A DNA stretch of 64,000 nucleotides, from positions 124,001-188,000 of the forward strand of contig VHIT02000054.1 of NCBI GenBank assembly GCA_009768925.2, given 5' to 3'. This document shows, piece by piece, positions 55,342-64,000 of the stretch. The DNA comes from Cryptosporidium bovis. Lineage: Eukaryota; Apicomplexa; Conoidasida; Eucoccidiorida; Cryptosporidiidae. The translations under genes were made by a program, and so were the position numbers. A model generated the notes under the pieces. That model was not told the origin of the DNA. It did no database searches and worked only from the letters and a program-made list of their open reading frames with translations. Numbering within the stretch: position 1 is the first letter of the stretch; every line of letters starts with the position of its first letter.

Positions 55342-56097
55342 TCATTCAAACTGTAGCTGCAGATTTAATTTATTATCTAGCTCCAAATGTGCAACTACAT
55401 CTCTAAATTCATCATAAGATATTAGTCCATCCCCATCTCTATCCGTTTGAATAATGCATCTATCAACCAATTGTTGTAACTTTAATAAGCAAAAAAAAAT
55501 ATAAACATTAATTTACGTAAGGGTGAAGTTATTAAAGCAATATCATCAAAAATTGAAAGAAAAAAGTCAAACTTACTTGTTGATCCTCCAAATTATCACC
55601 AACCATCATTTTCATAACCTTAAAAAGTTCTCCATTCGAAATCCACCCATCTCCATTAACATCATAAATATCAAAAGCAAATTTCATCTTTTCTTCAGGA
55701 TCTGTTCCTACTGCCAATCTTGCTAGGCCTATAATAAATTCAACAAACGAAACCTTACCATCTTTGTTTGTATCAAAAACTGAGATTACTCTCTTTACTA
55801 ATGGATTATCTGCTATTTCAGGCATTTCAAACAATTCATGTGGGTCTAACTCCCCATTATGATTTGTATCTAGGGCTTTAAATCTTGAGTATATTTGTAT
55901 AAGATCTCTTCTTGTAAAGTTTGCAGCTTGTATAAGATCTAGCCTTTCTTGTTCACTAATGTTACCTGTGTTATTTCTATAATTTAAAGTCAATTTTTTT
56001 CAGTTTAACAAACGATGGTTTTAATTTATTTATGAAAAAAGAAGTTAAAGTAATTTTTCGCTAAGAAATATTTTGAATGTTAAAAAACATACCCCAT
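55342..56097 (-). CDS. CNB: calcineurin B regulatory subunit
   Basis: Exons are the complements of 56093-56097, 55577-55976 and 55342-55479, giving 180 residues. The 5-nt first coding exon ATGGG joins an A to make MGNNTGNISEQ, so a Gly2 myristoylation site is restored by splicing. Four EF-hand loops are visible: DTNHNGELDPHE, DTNKDGKVSFVE, DVNGDGWISNGE and DRDGDGLISYDE. SNGELFKVMKMMVGDNL and the exon junction QLQQLVDR align closely with the calcineurin B subunit and not with calmodulin. The subunit activates the catalytic phosphatase, which controls invasion and attachment in related parasites. The N-terminal helix and the LQLQFE end are lineage-specific in detail. An E2F-like GCGCCCGC element lies about 260 bp upstream. 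Confidence 0.93.
55480..55576 (-). other. intron 2 of the calcineurin B gene
   Basis: The 97-nt intron starts GTAAGT and ends TTAAAG, in phase 0. Splicing restores the conserved QLQQLVDR segment before the fourth EF hand. Confidence 0.9.
55977..56092 (-). other. intron 1 of the calcineurin B gene
   Basis: The 116-nt intron starts GTATGT and ends TTATAG. It interrupts the Gly2 codon after its second base, leaving only five coding bases in the first exon. Confidence 0.8.
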
Positions 56098-56688
56098 TTT
56101 CAAAACCTAAAAAGGTCAAAAAGAAGGCTTCAAGCCTCTAGTTTTTGCTCTCACTTAAACCACCAACACTTTGTTGATAAAGCTTTATGAATAAGATAGT
56201 TATTTTGAATTTCATGGTTGTCTTCATTTTTAATTATTCGAGCCTTTAACTTACCACATAAATCTAGTATTGCACTATTTTTTTTTCATTACACCTATTT
56301 TTTCAAGGATAAATTAAGCTCTTTTTTCGCATAAATTTCGAAAACAATGAATCTGCGCCCGCTCTTACATGCAGATAATTTAAACTAAAAATTGCCTGCT
56401 AGTAGTTGTCTTGCAGAAGATCTGGAAGATCTCGATATTGAATTTTTTCCACTAAATAGGTCAGTTAAACATTTTTTTCGTTTCGATACAGTTATGTTAG
56501 TAACATGATTTCAACATAAAAATAAAGCAGACATTGTTACATTTAATTTCGATTGCATGTTTAAGTAAACGAAAGTTAGAGTACATTAACAAATAGTGAA
56601 AGGAAACACACACAAAGGTCTATATAAATATATATTTATATATAAATTTGCTATAAATAGTGTTCAGTTCAACTAAAATCCTAAAACA
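56098..56688. other. intergenic region between DHHC and calcineurin B
   Basis: The 591 bp contain a GC-rich GCGCCCGC element (56355-56362), a duplicated AGATCT pair (about 56417-56431) and several GT..AG-like sites on both strands. A short exon may exist near 56400-56460, but three frames compete and I could not decide, so none is called. A CDS is not supported. Confidence 0.45.
56355..56362. promoter_or_regulatory. GC-rich GCGCCCGC element
   Basis: A GC-only octamer in AT-rich DNA, related to the E2F half-sites of this window, about 260 bp upstream of the calcineurin B ATG. The assignment is tentative. Confidence 0.3.
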
Positions 56689-57777
56689 TTATTTTGAATT
56701 TAAAAGCACACTTGTTTCATTAGGAGACGAACTTGGTTTGCAATTTACAACATTTGAACTCAAATCACATGTTGTTCGTGAATCTGTTCTTGAATTCTTG
56801 AAATCAATAGATGAACTTGGGAGAATAAATTTATCCTTTTCATAAATATCACTTCCATCGCTTTTATTCAAATCATCTGCCTTTATATGTGAGTGTTCAA
56901 AGTTTACTCCGTCTCCTATTTGATTTCCTATTGGAATTATCCAAAGGAAAGGATTTGCACCAAAAACTTGTTTAAATGAATGCATATATCCCTTGAACCA
57001 TATATTATGTGTTTGATTTCTCCCAGATTTCTCACAAAACTCTATAGTCGTCATGGAATTGAATACTAGCCACATGTGGAATATAAAAAATGAAAATAAT
57101 ACAACTACTAGGAAAACCAACAATATTTCTGCTAACAACAACGCAACCATGTCACCAAACTGTATAGTTGTTTGATTTAATGCTTTACTTAATGTTGGAG
57201 CTAATGTTGCTGCCATAAAGGATGTTGTAATTCCAGAGTAAAGAATAAGAAGTAAAAGGTATTTGTGATTTCCCCAACCAACACAATTACTTATCCATGG
57301 ACAATGATGATCCATTTTTAGTACACATTTCCTGCATACTCTACAATGATGTGTTCTGTCTGGTTTGTATTTTGCGCACCATTTGCAGTACCTTCTCTCT
57401 CCATTACTTTTTAACTCCTTTGAAACTATAACCTTGCGTTGTAATTCATCTAACTCATTCGCTACATCTATTTTCTGGCCTTCACTTCTTTCCTCAGCCT
57501 TTTCTGAGTTTAAATTCCACTCCGATGTATCTGGTATCGTCCCTGGTTGAGTAAAAATGCTCAAAACAAAACAGATAAGCGTTACTATAACCAAGAAGTT
57601 AAATACAAAAATTTCTGCTATACCTGACTCTTTTTTTTCGCTCAACAAGGGGATTAGGTGATAGTAGGTATATATTACATATAAATTAATTATAGTTACA
57701 ATTACAAAAACAACAGGGAGGATTCTTAACGCCTTTCTTCTACATTTGTTGTAGTTATCTGTACTATCTAAGACCAT
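56689..57777 (-). CDS. DHHC-type protein S-palmitoyltransferase
   Basis: The 362-residue membrane enzyme transfers palmitate to cysteines of cytosolic-side proteins. Two membrane segments lie at about 18-40 and 50-75. The Cys-rich domain follows (CKWCAKYKPDRTHHCRVC, then KCVLKMDHHCPWISNCVGWGNHKY), with the catalytic DHHC at residues 156-159, and two more hydrophobic segments (about 175-205 and 215-245). The TTxE motif is present as MTTIEFCE, and NPF-like FGANPFLWIIP resembles the PaCCT region. It has the typical four-TM topology with both ends in the cytosol. The short C-terminus is Ser-rich. A paralogue cannot be named from the sequence alone. Confidence 0.95.
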   Translation of the reverse strand: MVLDSTDNYNKCRRKALRILPVVFVIVTIINLYVIYTYYHLIPLLSEKKESGIAEIFVFNFLVIVTLICFVLSIFTQPGTIPDTSEWNLNSEKAEERSEGQKIDVANELDELQRKVIVSKELKSNGERRYCKWCAKYKPDRTHHCRVCRKCVLKMDHHCPWISNCVGWGNHKYLLLLILYSGITTSFMAATLAPTLSKALNQTTIQFGDMVALLLAEILLVFLVVVLFSFFIFHMWLVFNSMTTIEFCEKSGRNQTHNIWFKGYMHSFKQVFGANPFLWIIPIGNQIGDGVNFEHSHIKADDLNKSDGSDIYEKDKFILPSSSIDFKNSRTDSRTTCDLSSNVVNCKPSSSPNETSVLLNSK

Positions 57778-58037
57778 ATTTCTTATTTTTTGTTTGCACT
57801 TTTAAATATTACCAGATCTCCTGATTCCTTTGTGATTTCCAGGCATTACAACTTTATTGTAGTAGCACCCCTATTTTAACTATCTTGTTATCTTCAATAT
57901 TTGTTGTATTTTAATTGGATCTTTATTTTCCCTTTTTTTGCCACCCTTGCTTTTTTTTACATGTACTATTCTTAGATGGTAGACACAAAACACAGTTATT
58001 TATAATAAGGCTCTATAAATAAATGCACCCTAAGTTG

Positions 58038-58054
58038 CCGCCTGTTGCTGGCGG
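58038..58054 (+). other. GC-rich hairpin-forming stretch
   Basis: CCGCC and GGCGG flank a 7-base loop in an otherwise AT-rich spacer. It may be a promoter element of the GGCGGG type or part of an unannotated RNA. Confidence 0.3.
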
Positions 58055-58466
58055 GATCTACTGCTAAAGTGGGTGGTAAATATACCTCAAAAAACTTTGC
58101 AGATGAATTGTGGGAAACGGCTAAAACAGGCTCAAGGAAGCTTAAATGAATGGTTTAACATAAAGGAGAGTGTGTTCAATTAGTCTGGTTTGAGTTTTTA
58201 AATGACTATTTCTTAGAGACGTGACCGGTACTTTTGTGTTTACTCTTAAAACTTGCAACTTTAGTCCACTGTTTGAGGAAGATCGACAATTATATCTATA
58301 AAAGCTATTTTAATGTGTGTACACATGAAAAACAGAATTTTGTAGTGCAGGTTGAAATATGTATAATTAAGGCTCTATTTCCTTCTGCCCTGTGTTTTCT
58401 TAACAAAGAGAAAATACAAATAGCAACACATCAATACAAAAAGGCAGAAATTTTGGTTGTATATAC

Positions 58467-58472
58467 GGCGCC
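58467..58472. promoter_or_regulatory. GGCGCC box
   Basis: A palindromic core 37 bp upstream of the ATG at 58509, the closest box to a start in the window. It could lie in the 5' UTR. Confidence 0.4.
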
Positions 58473-58508
58473 CAATATATTATTTAAAATAAGTCAATAA
58501 TTTAGAAG

Positions 58509-60080
58509 ATGCCAATTAAGGACGGTTCTACTCTTTTAAAGATTCCTGATTATTGTATTGGAAGGAGGAAAAAAGTAAGTGGATTGACTGCCATAGAAGA
58601 AAGAGTGGTTGGTATTAAAAGTGAGAATAGACATGTAAATCAACAAAGTTCACAAATAACCAATAAAGTTTACGGCGATAATTTGTGGGATTCACCTAGA
58701 GTGACTCCTAACTTTGGCATAGTTGAAGTTGGTCCAAAGAGCGAGAGCAAGAAAAACGGAAATAATGTTTTAAATAGAATTCCCAGGATAAATTATGTCA
58801 GTGAAAATATAGAACAAAATTTTAGTGCAGGAGATAATGAAAATAGTGAATTAGATTTTGAAGAGCCATCTGGATTTGTAGGATGTAATGTCAAGTCAGA
58901 GCCTGTAACTTATCCAGGAACAGAACATTTAGACTATGGTTGCAGTGCACTTGGGAGCAGGGGCTGCGATGAAAACGACTTTAATTACAATGAAATTGAC
59001 GAATATGAGGACTTTGATATTCCTGCTCCTTTAGTTTCCTCTGCGCCAAGATTTAGACTTTATGATATTGAATGGGGCGAAAAATTACGATCTTCAAATA
59101 TATTTTCCGAGAGAATAGACCATTATCAAGATGAAGGCAAAGGTAACAAAGAAGGTAATCATAACTGTGATTTACTTTGTGGGGAACAAGAAATATTTCT
59201 AAATAAGAACCATATTTTAGATACGATTGGGATAAAAGGGCCTAAAGTATTTGAAACAGAAAATGGTGAAGTTACTATTTCTGAAGATGGTGATTTCAGT
59301 TTTGAGTTTTTTGGAAAAGAAAAGCTTTTTACAATTAAGGGAGGTGGCTGTTTTATTACCATAAAAAATGGAAAATACGATCAACCATACTCTGACAATA
59401 ATGAGGAAGCTGAACAGGTATTTCATATAAACGATTTAAAGGGAGGAGATCTAAGGAGATATACATATGGAGTAAGACTTTGTGAGACAATTAAATCGTT
59501 TATTCCAAAAGTAAAGCTGAAGATTGCAGGTGAAGGAATATATACTTTAATGTCAGACCATCCAAGTTATCCAAGCTTTCAAGCTGAATTTATATCTTTT
59601 CATGGCGTTGATAACTCAAATATTCTAAAGGTTAGCTTTCTTTCTGGGCAAGACCAAGTTGTGTTTATCCCTAGCCAAGGTATGAAAAAAGTTAAAGAAC
59701 CCAAAGTCATCATTGAACGCTCCCTTTTGGAGAAACTTGGGGTTTGTGGGGAGGCTGATCTTGAATTTGACGACCCTGAAAAAAACGAATACATAGTTGA
59801 AAAGACGCACCAAATATCCAGTTGCGGCCTGAAATGGTCAGCTATATTGAGAGCATGGAGGCTTTCCTTATCAAGGCTTTTGGAATGCAGACAATTAGAA
59901 TTAAAAGGATTAGAAAAATACTCCCGTTTACTCGACGGGTTACCTGAATACATTTTTGAAGATACCGACAATTTCACTACATCTACTGTCTCGTGGAAAA
60001 TGAGGAAAAAAACATATGAAGAAGTGTTTCCTATAATTGTTGAGAGGGAAATTGATAGATTAACGGAAGGGTTTGACTAG
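58509..60080 (+). CDS. cryptic-polo-box-like protein without a kinase domain
   Basis: The 523-residue product starts MPIKDGSTLLKIPDY at 58509. Residues 1-235 are acidic and probably disordered. From about 240 to the end the chain looks like the cryptic polo-box of PLK4: EVTISEDGDFSFEFF, the strand-helix RRYTYGVRLCETIKSFIPK (about 313-331) then GIYTLMSDHPSYPSFQAEFI, and the end VFPIIVEREID, where human PLK4 has an FPII(I) pattern after its last helix. I make this comparison from memory. There is no protein kinase core anywhere in the frame. If right, it would be a dimeric scaffold rather than an enzyme, perhaps at spindle poles. The alternative is an unrelated beta-rich orphan. The 3' end overlaps the convergent gene by 21 bp. 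Confidence 0.5.
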   Translation: MPIKDGSTLLKIPDYCIGRRKKVSGLTAIEERVVGIKSENRHVNQQSSQITNKVYGDNLWDSPRVTPNFGIVEVGPKSESKKNGNNVLNRIPRINYVSENIEQNFSAGDNENSELDFEEPSGFVGCNVKSEPVTYPGTEHLDYGCSALGSRGCDENDFNYNEIDEYEDFDIPAPLVSSAPRFRLYDIEWGEKLRSSNIFSERIDHYQDEGKGNKEGNHNCDLLCGEQEIFLNKNHILDTIGIKGPKVFETENGEVTISEDGDFSFEFFGKEKLFTIKGGGCFITIKNGKYDQPYSDNNEEAEQVFHINDLKGGDLRRYTYGVRLCETIKSFIPKVKLKIAGEGIYTLMSDHPSYPSFQAEFISFHGVDNSNILKVSFLSGQDQVVFIPSQGMKKVKEPKVIIERSLLEKLGVCGEADLEFDDPEKNEYIVEKTHQISSCGLKWSAILRAWRLSLSRLLECRQLELKGLEKYSRLLDGLPEYIFEDTDNFTTSTVSWKMRKKTYEEVFPIIVEREIDRLTEGFD

Positions 60081-62882
60081 ATTAGTGTTATACAGCCTTT
60101 CCAAACTCTTTACAGATCCAGTTATCTCCTCACTTTTTATCGAATGGATTGTTGGCCCAGATCCGAGAATACCATAGCGCAGTATTGAAAGCAAGCAACG
60201 ATTGGAAATGCACTCTTTTGCATATTCCTTTCTCCAATTTCCCTCCATTTGCACTGTCATCTTGTAAAATTCTGTCATCTTCTCCCTACCAAACATTTTT
60301 GCATATTTTTGAAGTTTTCTGTCCGAGAAACCCACTTTCAATTCGGCAAGACCCATATACTCCACTATTGCTGCGAAAACTGAGAACAGATCAATGTACT
60401 GATTTATGAATATACTTTTATCCTCGTAAAAGTTTAATAGTTTACTGAAGCAATCTTCTACCCTTTCTGCTTCCTCTCTGAATATTCTATATGCAATGCA
60501 GTGACTTTCCTTCCCCTCGTCGCTATCCCTATTTTCTTTTCCCTCCTCATCTTCTTCATCCGAGCTTTCGCCGCATCCAGAAATGTGAAAAAGCATGTCT
60601 CTTATCGAAAATACATAAAATAAGGTTATGACCCAATTACACATATATGCTTCTAAATCCACTCCAGGGAGTTTACGTTCTTTATCAGAGTCAAAGAGAG
60701 TTGTTATATCAATTAGATTTTTAAATAACTGACGAATGCTTTTTGCTATACCTTTGCTTTCAGCACCAACCGGCAGAAAAAGTAGAATGCATCTCAAATG
60801 ACTAAGACCTGCATAATCTTCGTATAAACCAATGCCATATCTTTCTTTATTTTTCGTTTGTTTTTGTTCATTTATCAAATCTATTTTTGAGTTATTTTGA
60901 ATTTTATCACCTTCTTTTGTCTCATCTTTCTCCATAATTGAAATAATTGACTTTCCAACTCTCTCAAACTTTTCTCCAAGGCACTTGACCGGTAAATCAG
61001 ATCCTATTTCAATCAAAGCATAGATGACGTTCAAAGTGCAAATAAAACAGTATGTCTGTCTGTTACTTAAAGTCGGCTTTTTAATAAACTCTAATAAAAG
61101 TGAATTATTTTCACAATACTTATTATTAGCGTTGCAATTACTACTTTTGCAACCTAAAGAATAATTTATCATAATGTAAAATAAAAGTTTAACGGATTCA
61201 CATAGCCAACTATCATCCACTAGATTACCATCCTCTGCCAAAATTCTAATTTTGCTCGTAATACAATATGCTGTGTAGTATAAAATATAGTTTTGTTCAT
61301 ATTTTGAACACCATGTCAGAAAATGAAAAAGAAATTTTCCCGCCCCCACTGTTCCTTTTGCAAATAAATACACGTCAAAAAGCAGTAAATATGTAAAACT
61401 TGGGACGTGAATTATTGGGAGCAGTTCGGAATTCATCTCCAAGAAAGAAGAAAGAGAATCTCCTTGTTCACAATATAGGAGGTTTACTCTTCTTATTGCG
61501 ACTTCAAAAAGTAATAAGACCTCTCTTATAAGAGAAATTCCGTATCTAATGCCAACGGAACAACATGTTTCACAAAGTACGGGGAACAAAAGTGAGAACC
61601 GAGAAAAGCTATTTTCTCGCAACTCAACACTGATATTATTTTCTTTATCCCTTTCTTGCATCTCAAGTACCTTGTGTAGATATTCAACAATTCTCTCTAG
61701 GCTCTTTTTAGATATAGAAAGCAATAATGGAACAATTGTAAAAAGTCTTTGTAATATAGTTAAATGGCCTCGTCCTCCTGAAAGAAGAACTTCTACATAA
61801 CATCCACTATTTGTCTCTAAAACCTCTCCATTAGTGAGTTTACTTTCAGAAGTAACCAAACCCAGGGTGTGATTAAGAATAATACTATCCACTAAATTAT
61901 CTACTTTTCCAGAACCTGCCATTTGATCAATTATCCTCCTATTTTTCGTTATTAGTTTAAGTATTGTGTAAGTGAATTCAATAACAAGATTTGATTTTGC
62001 TATTAAGTGTGTATTATCTTCATTTTCTTTAGTGCCATCTTTTTCACTTACTTTTTGTGCACAAAGTGACGAAAGTAGTTCTTTCAAAGAGAGTAGTTGT
62101 CCAACAAGCATATCTTCAAAAAGAATTATAATATCATTTGTACCTTCAGAGCAATTAGAAAAAATAACGTCTTCTGAGAACTCTACTATGGTTTTGACGA
62201 GTTCGTTGATTTTTTTGGGGCAAATTGACCTTATTATCTTTCTAAAAAACTTTATTTGTGACTCACCCAAGTTTTTTGCTGTTTCTGGACTTATACCCTG
62301 ACTAATAATTCTAAGAATTTCTTGCAAAAATGGAAGAACTATCCCAAATATATTATCATTCACTTCTTCAAATCTTAACACAATTTCTATATATAGATCA
62401 AATATTCTTGAAACCAAAATATGAGGAACCTGATTGTTGTATTTCTCGTCTGCTAATTTCTTCAATAGATCAACAAGGGCATCGGTGAACACTGAGAATT
62501 TATCCTCAGAGAGGTCACTCACTGTTACACTCCTAGAAGAGAAGATCAATATTAAAAATTCAATCAATAGTTCCATTTGATTACAGTAGTTTTCATTAAT
62601 AGATTCATATTTGTGCATTAGAATATCAATTAATACTAGAAAAGAAAGCTCAGAATATTTTTCTAGTGCTCTCCTTTTTCTAGCGTCCCCATTATCACTA
62701 TTTTCTTGAGAAATTGGCATCAATAGATTTTCACATTCAAATTCCAATTTTTTTTTAAACAAGCATCTATTCTTCCCACAAATACTCGAAAACCATTTCT
62801 CTAAGTAGCCAACTAAGGATGTGAATATATCACTTCCTACTCTATCATTGTAATTAAATATGAGATTCAATACTTTTTCCAT
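60060..62882 (-). CDS. large helical protein of unknown function
   Basis: The 940-residue product starts MEKVLNLIFNYNDRVGSDIF at an ATG (complement of 62880-62882). It is almost entirely alpha-helical and Leu/Ile-rich, in the style of HEAT/ARM solenoids, with an acidic Ser/Glu stretch (about 760-780, ESSDEEDEEGKENRDSDEG). No signal peptide or membrane segment and no definite family are visible, and it could be a nuclear transport or scaffold protein. Its last seven codons overlap the 3' end of the gene on the other strand (60060-60080). A GGCGCC box lies 66 bp upstream. Confidence 0.78.
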   Translation of the reverse strand: MEKVLNLIFNYNDRVGSDIFTSLVGYLEKWFSSICGKNRCLFKKKLEFECENLLMPISQENSDNGDARKRRALEKYSELSFLVLIDILMHKYESINENYCNQMELLIEFLILIFSSRSVTVSDLSEDKFSVFTDALVDLLKKLADEKYNNQVPHILVSRIFDLYIEIVLRFEEVNDNIFGIVLPFLQEILRIISQGISPETAKNLGESQIKFFRKIIRSICPKKINELVKTIVEFSEDVIFSNCSEGTNDIIILFEDMLVGQLLSLKELLSSLCAQKVSEKDGTKENEDNTHLIAKSNLVIEFTYTILKLITKNRRIIDQMAGSGKVDNLVDSIILNHTLGLVTSESKLTNGEVLETNSGCYVEVLLSGGRGHLTILQRLFTIVPLLLSISKKSLERIVEYLHKVLEMQERDKENNISVELRENSFSRFSLLFPVLCETCCSVGIRYGISLIREVLLLFEVAIRRVNLLYCEQGDSLSSFLEMNSELLPIIHVPSFTYLLLFDVYLFAKGTVGAGKFLFHFLTWCSKYEQNYILYYTAYCITSKIRILAEDGNLVDDSWLCESVKLLFYIMINYSLGCKSSNCNANNKYCENNSLLLEFIKKPTLSNRQTYCFICTLNVIYALIEIGSDLPVKCLGEKFERVGKSIISIMEKDETKEGDKIQNNSKIDLINEQKQTKNKERYGIGLYEDYAGLSHLRCILLFLPVGAESKGIAKSIRQLFKNLIDITTLFDSDKERKLPGVDLEAYMCNWVITLFYVFSIRDMLFHISGCGESSDEEDEEGKENRDSDEGKESHCIAYRIFREEAERVEDCFSKLLNFYEDKSIFINQYIDLFSVFAAIVEYMGLAELKVGFSDRKLQKYAKMFGREKMTEFYKMTVQMEGNWRKEYAKECISNRCLLSILRYGILGSGPTIHSIKSEEITGSVKSLERLYNTNLVKPFR

Positions 62883-63613
62883 GTTTTTAGGAAAAATCTT
62901 TTTCTTATTGAGGCTACAAATGGTTACTGTTATTGTGTGTTTGGGTGGGCGCCTTTGCTACTTTCTTTTCTCGAAATATTTCTACTGCTCACTAAAATTT
63001 CCCCTTGCATTATTCTTTAAAACCTTTAGTTACGCTCCTTTTTCGTATTTTTATGTAGCCTTACATTCACACTCATAAATATACTCCAACTTTTATACGC
63101 GTTTTTCATCTTAGTTATATAACATTATAATATTTTCCTTTTACCTTTCAGACGAACATATATTTCAATTTTTACAATGATTTATTCAAGGAAACACACT
63201 GGAAGTTGTAGCGATAGTACTAAGCCACAATTGCAATAAAAGGGTAAACAACACAAGACAGCTGAGTAAATGTCAATATCTCATCTTAAAAGTTTGACCC
63301 TTAGGTGAGGTTTGCTCTTATTTGGGTTCTGTTCTGTGCCGCTACGTTTACCCGGCCAAACGGAAAATGCGCCTATTAACCTAAAACGACTAGGATGAAA
63401 GCAAAGTTCACTTTTAGTTTAAAAAGTCAAACTATTGTCCTATATATACACTTTTCAGTAATAATCTGTTTATTTCCTTGGTTTTGTTAATAAATCTTGG
63501 AGCCTTCAAAACCAGAAATTCCTGAATTAGAATATTGAAAGTTAGCGACAACAGTGAAAGTTCAGAAGCAAGGCAGGTTAATGTGGTTCAAAAAGGCAAC
63601 TTTTTAAATTGGA
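62883..63613. other. divergent intergenic region
   Basis: The 731 bp between the helical orphan and the last gene hold a GGCGCC box near the former and an ATGCGCCT element near 63366. A 72-codon frame at 62860-63078 overlaps the start of the helical gene and is not supported. Confidence 0.55.
62946..62953. promoter_or_regulatory. E2F-like GGCGCC box
   Basis: The GGCGCC core at 62948-62953, within TGGGCGCC, is 66 bp upstream of the ATG of the leftward gene. Confidence 0.45.
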
Positions 63614-64000
63614 ATGTTCGAGGAAGGTGACAACTCTTTTAATGCATTGAATTTCTTAGGGGAATTGAGGTCCCAAATATCAACTAAAAGAAAGCGTTTT
63701 CGGGAAAAAGGTAACCAAAAGTGGTATCCCGATATATTTGCTGAGAAGAGGTCAAGGCTTCTAACGAAAAAGGACTCTGAATCTAGTGCAGATCAAGTAG
63801 ATATTAAAAGGATATTAAGGATAGCTTTCGATAAGCACTCCGTCGATGGAGAAAACTCCCCCTTAAGTCCCGGTTCAGACATAACTTCACCAAATGAAGA
63901 GGATTTAACGAGCTCTTCGGTTTACTTTGAATTGCCCACATTTGAATATCCATTTTATTTACCTAAGATTTGTTCTTGTGGAATTAAAGGTGAAAAACCG
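63614..64000 (+). CDS. N-terminal part of an unknown protein (partial)
   Basis: From an ATG at 63614-63616 the frame stays open to the window edge, giving 129 residues. The start MFEEGDNSFNALNFLGELRS is followed by a basic stretch TKRKRFREKGNQKW, which looks like a nuclear localisation signal, then an acidic Ser-rich region and a YFELPTFEYPFYLPKICSCG segment. No signal peptide is present. The family cannot be named without the rest. In-frame stops lie upstream of the ATG. Confidence 0.75.
   Translation, partial: MFEEGDNSFNALNFLGELRSQISTKRKRFREKGNQKWYPDIFAEKRSRLLTKKDSESSADQVDIKRILRIAFDKHSVDGENSPLSPGSDITSPNEEDLTSSSVYFELPTFEYPFYLPKICSCGIKGEKP

Larger units (their letters stand above)
57778..58508. 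other. divergent intergenic region
   Basis: The 731 bp hold a GC-rich stretch (58028-58075) with a 5-bp hairpin and a GGCGCC box at 58467-58472. An 88-codon frame at 58234-58500 opens at TTG and contains the box, so it is not taken as a gene. Confidence 0.55.

Noticed and set aside
56400-56460. possible spliced exon on either strand
   Set aside because: Acceptor- and donor-like sites exist on both strands but three short frames compete and none extends into a gene I can build.
58028-58075. structured non-coding RNA in a GC-rich spacer
   Set aside because: Only one 5-bp stem is visible, which is too little to call an RNA gene.
58234-58500. 88-codon frame before the polo-box-like gene
   Set aside because: It opens at TTG rather than ATG and spans a promoter box.
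62860-63078. 72-codon + strand frame over the start of the helical orphan
   Set aside because: It is an antisense shadow rich in Phe/Leu/Tyr, typical of AT-rich spacer.

Overview
The window is nuclear DNA of an apicomplexan, almost certainly Cryptosporidium (an intestinal species near C. parvum/C. hominis). The DNA is AT-rich and gene-dense, genes are mostly intronless, intergenic regions are short, and E2F-like GGCGCC palindromes and GCATGC (ApiAP2-type) boxes sit upstream of genes. The long-type acyl-CoA-binding/ankyrin protein matches what is known of CpACBP1. No tRNA, rRNA, CRISPR array or transposon was recognised.

Layout. 1-5 kb: the 3' end of a gene with a clathrin-box-like tail, a coiled-coil protein, the ACBP-ankyrin protein, an orphan cysteine-rich ORF and a small secreted protein. 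5-9 kb: UCH37-type deubiquitinase and RAD54. 10-17 kb: two orphan proteins and an NDR/LATS-like AGC kinase. 17-33 kb: a block rich in secreted, lineage-specific proteins (about 1117, 2493 and 402 residues) around a CRAL-TRIO protein. 33-38 kb: a PPPDE/DeSI-PUB-UBA protein, a multi-KH RNA-binding protein and a membrane-anchored orphan. 38-48 kb: SPINDLY-type O-fucosyltransferase, CstF-64, an ESCRT-III CHMP1-like protein and a Fun30/SMARCAD1 remodeller. 48-58 kb: p115/Uso1, an ATM1-type ABC transporter, a DUF2439 protein, calcineurin B and a DHHC palmitoyltransferase. 58-64 kb: a protein that looks like a PLK4 cryptic polo-box without a kinase, a helical orphan and the 5' end of one more gene.

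Four genes contain introns that I could place by GT..AG sites and frame continuity: a three-exon secreted protein (31284-32824), CstF-64, CHMP1 and calcineurin B (first coding exon only 5 nt). Several long frames open at GTG or TTG, so I moved starts to the first in-frame ATG (RAD54, the 1117-residue and 2493-residue secreted proteins, PPPDE, KH protein).

The genes are not an operon. Themes are housekeeping (DNA repair, mRNA 3'-end formation, ubiquitin/p97, vesicle traffic, calcium signalling) mixed with parasite-specific secreted proteins. The observations I rate highest are an apparently undescribed twelve-copy Trp/Cys repeat in the giant secreted protein, and a kinase-less cryptic-polo-box-like protein.
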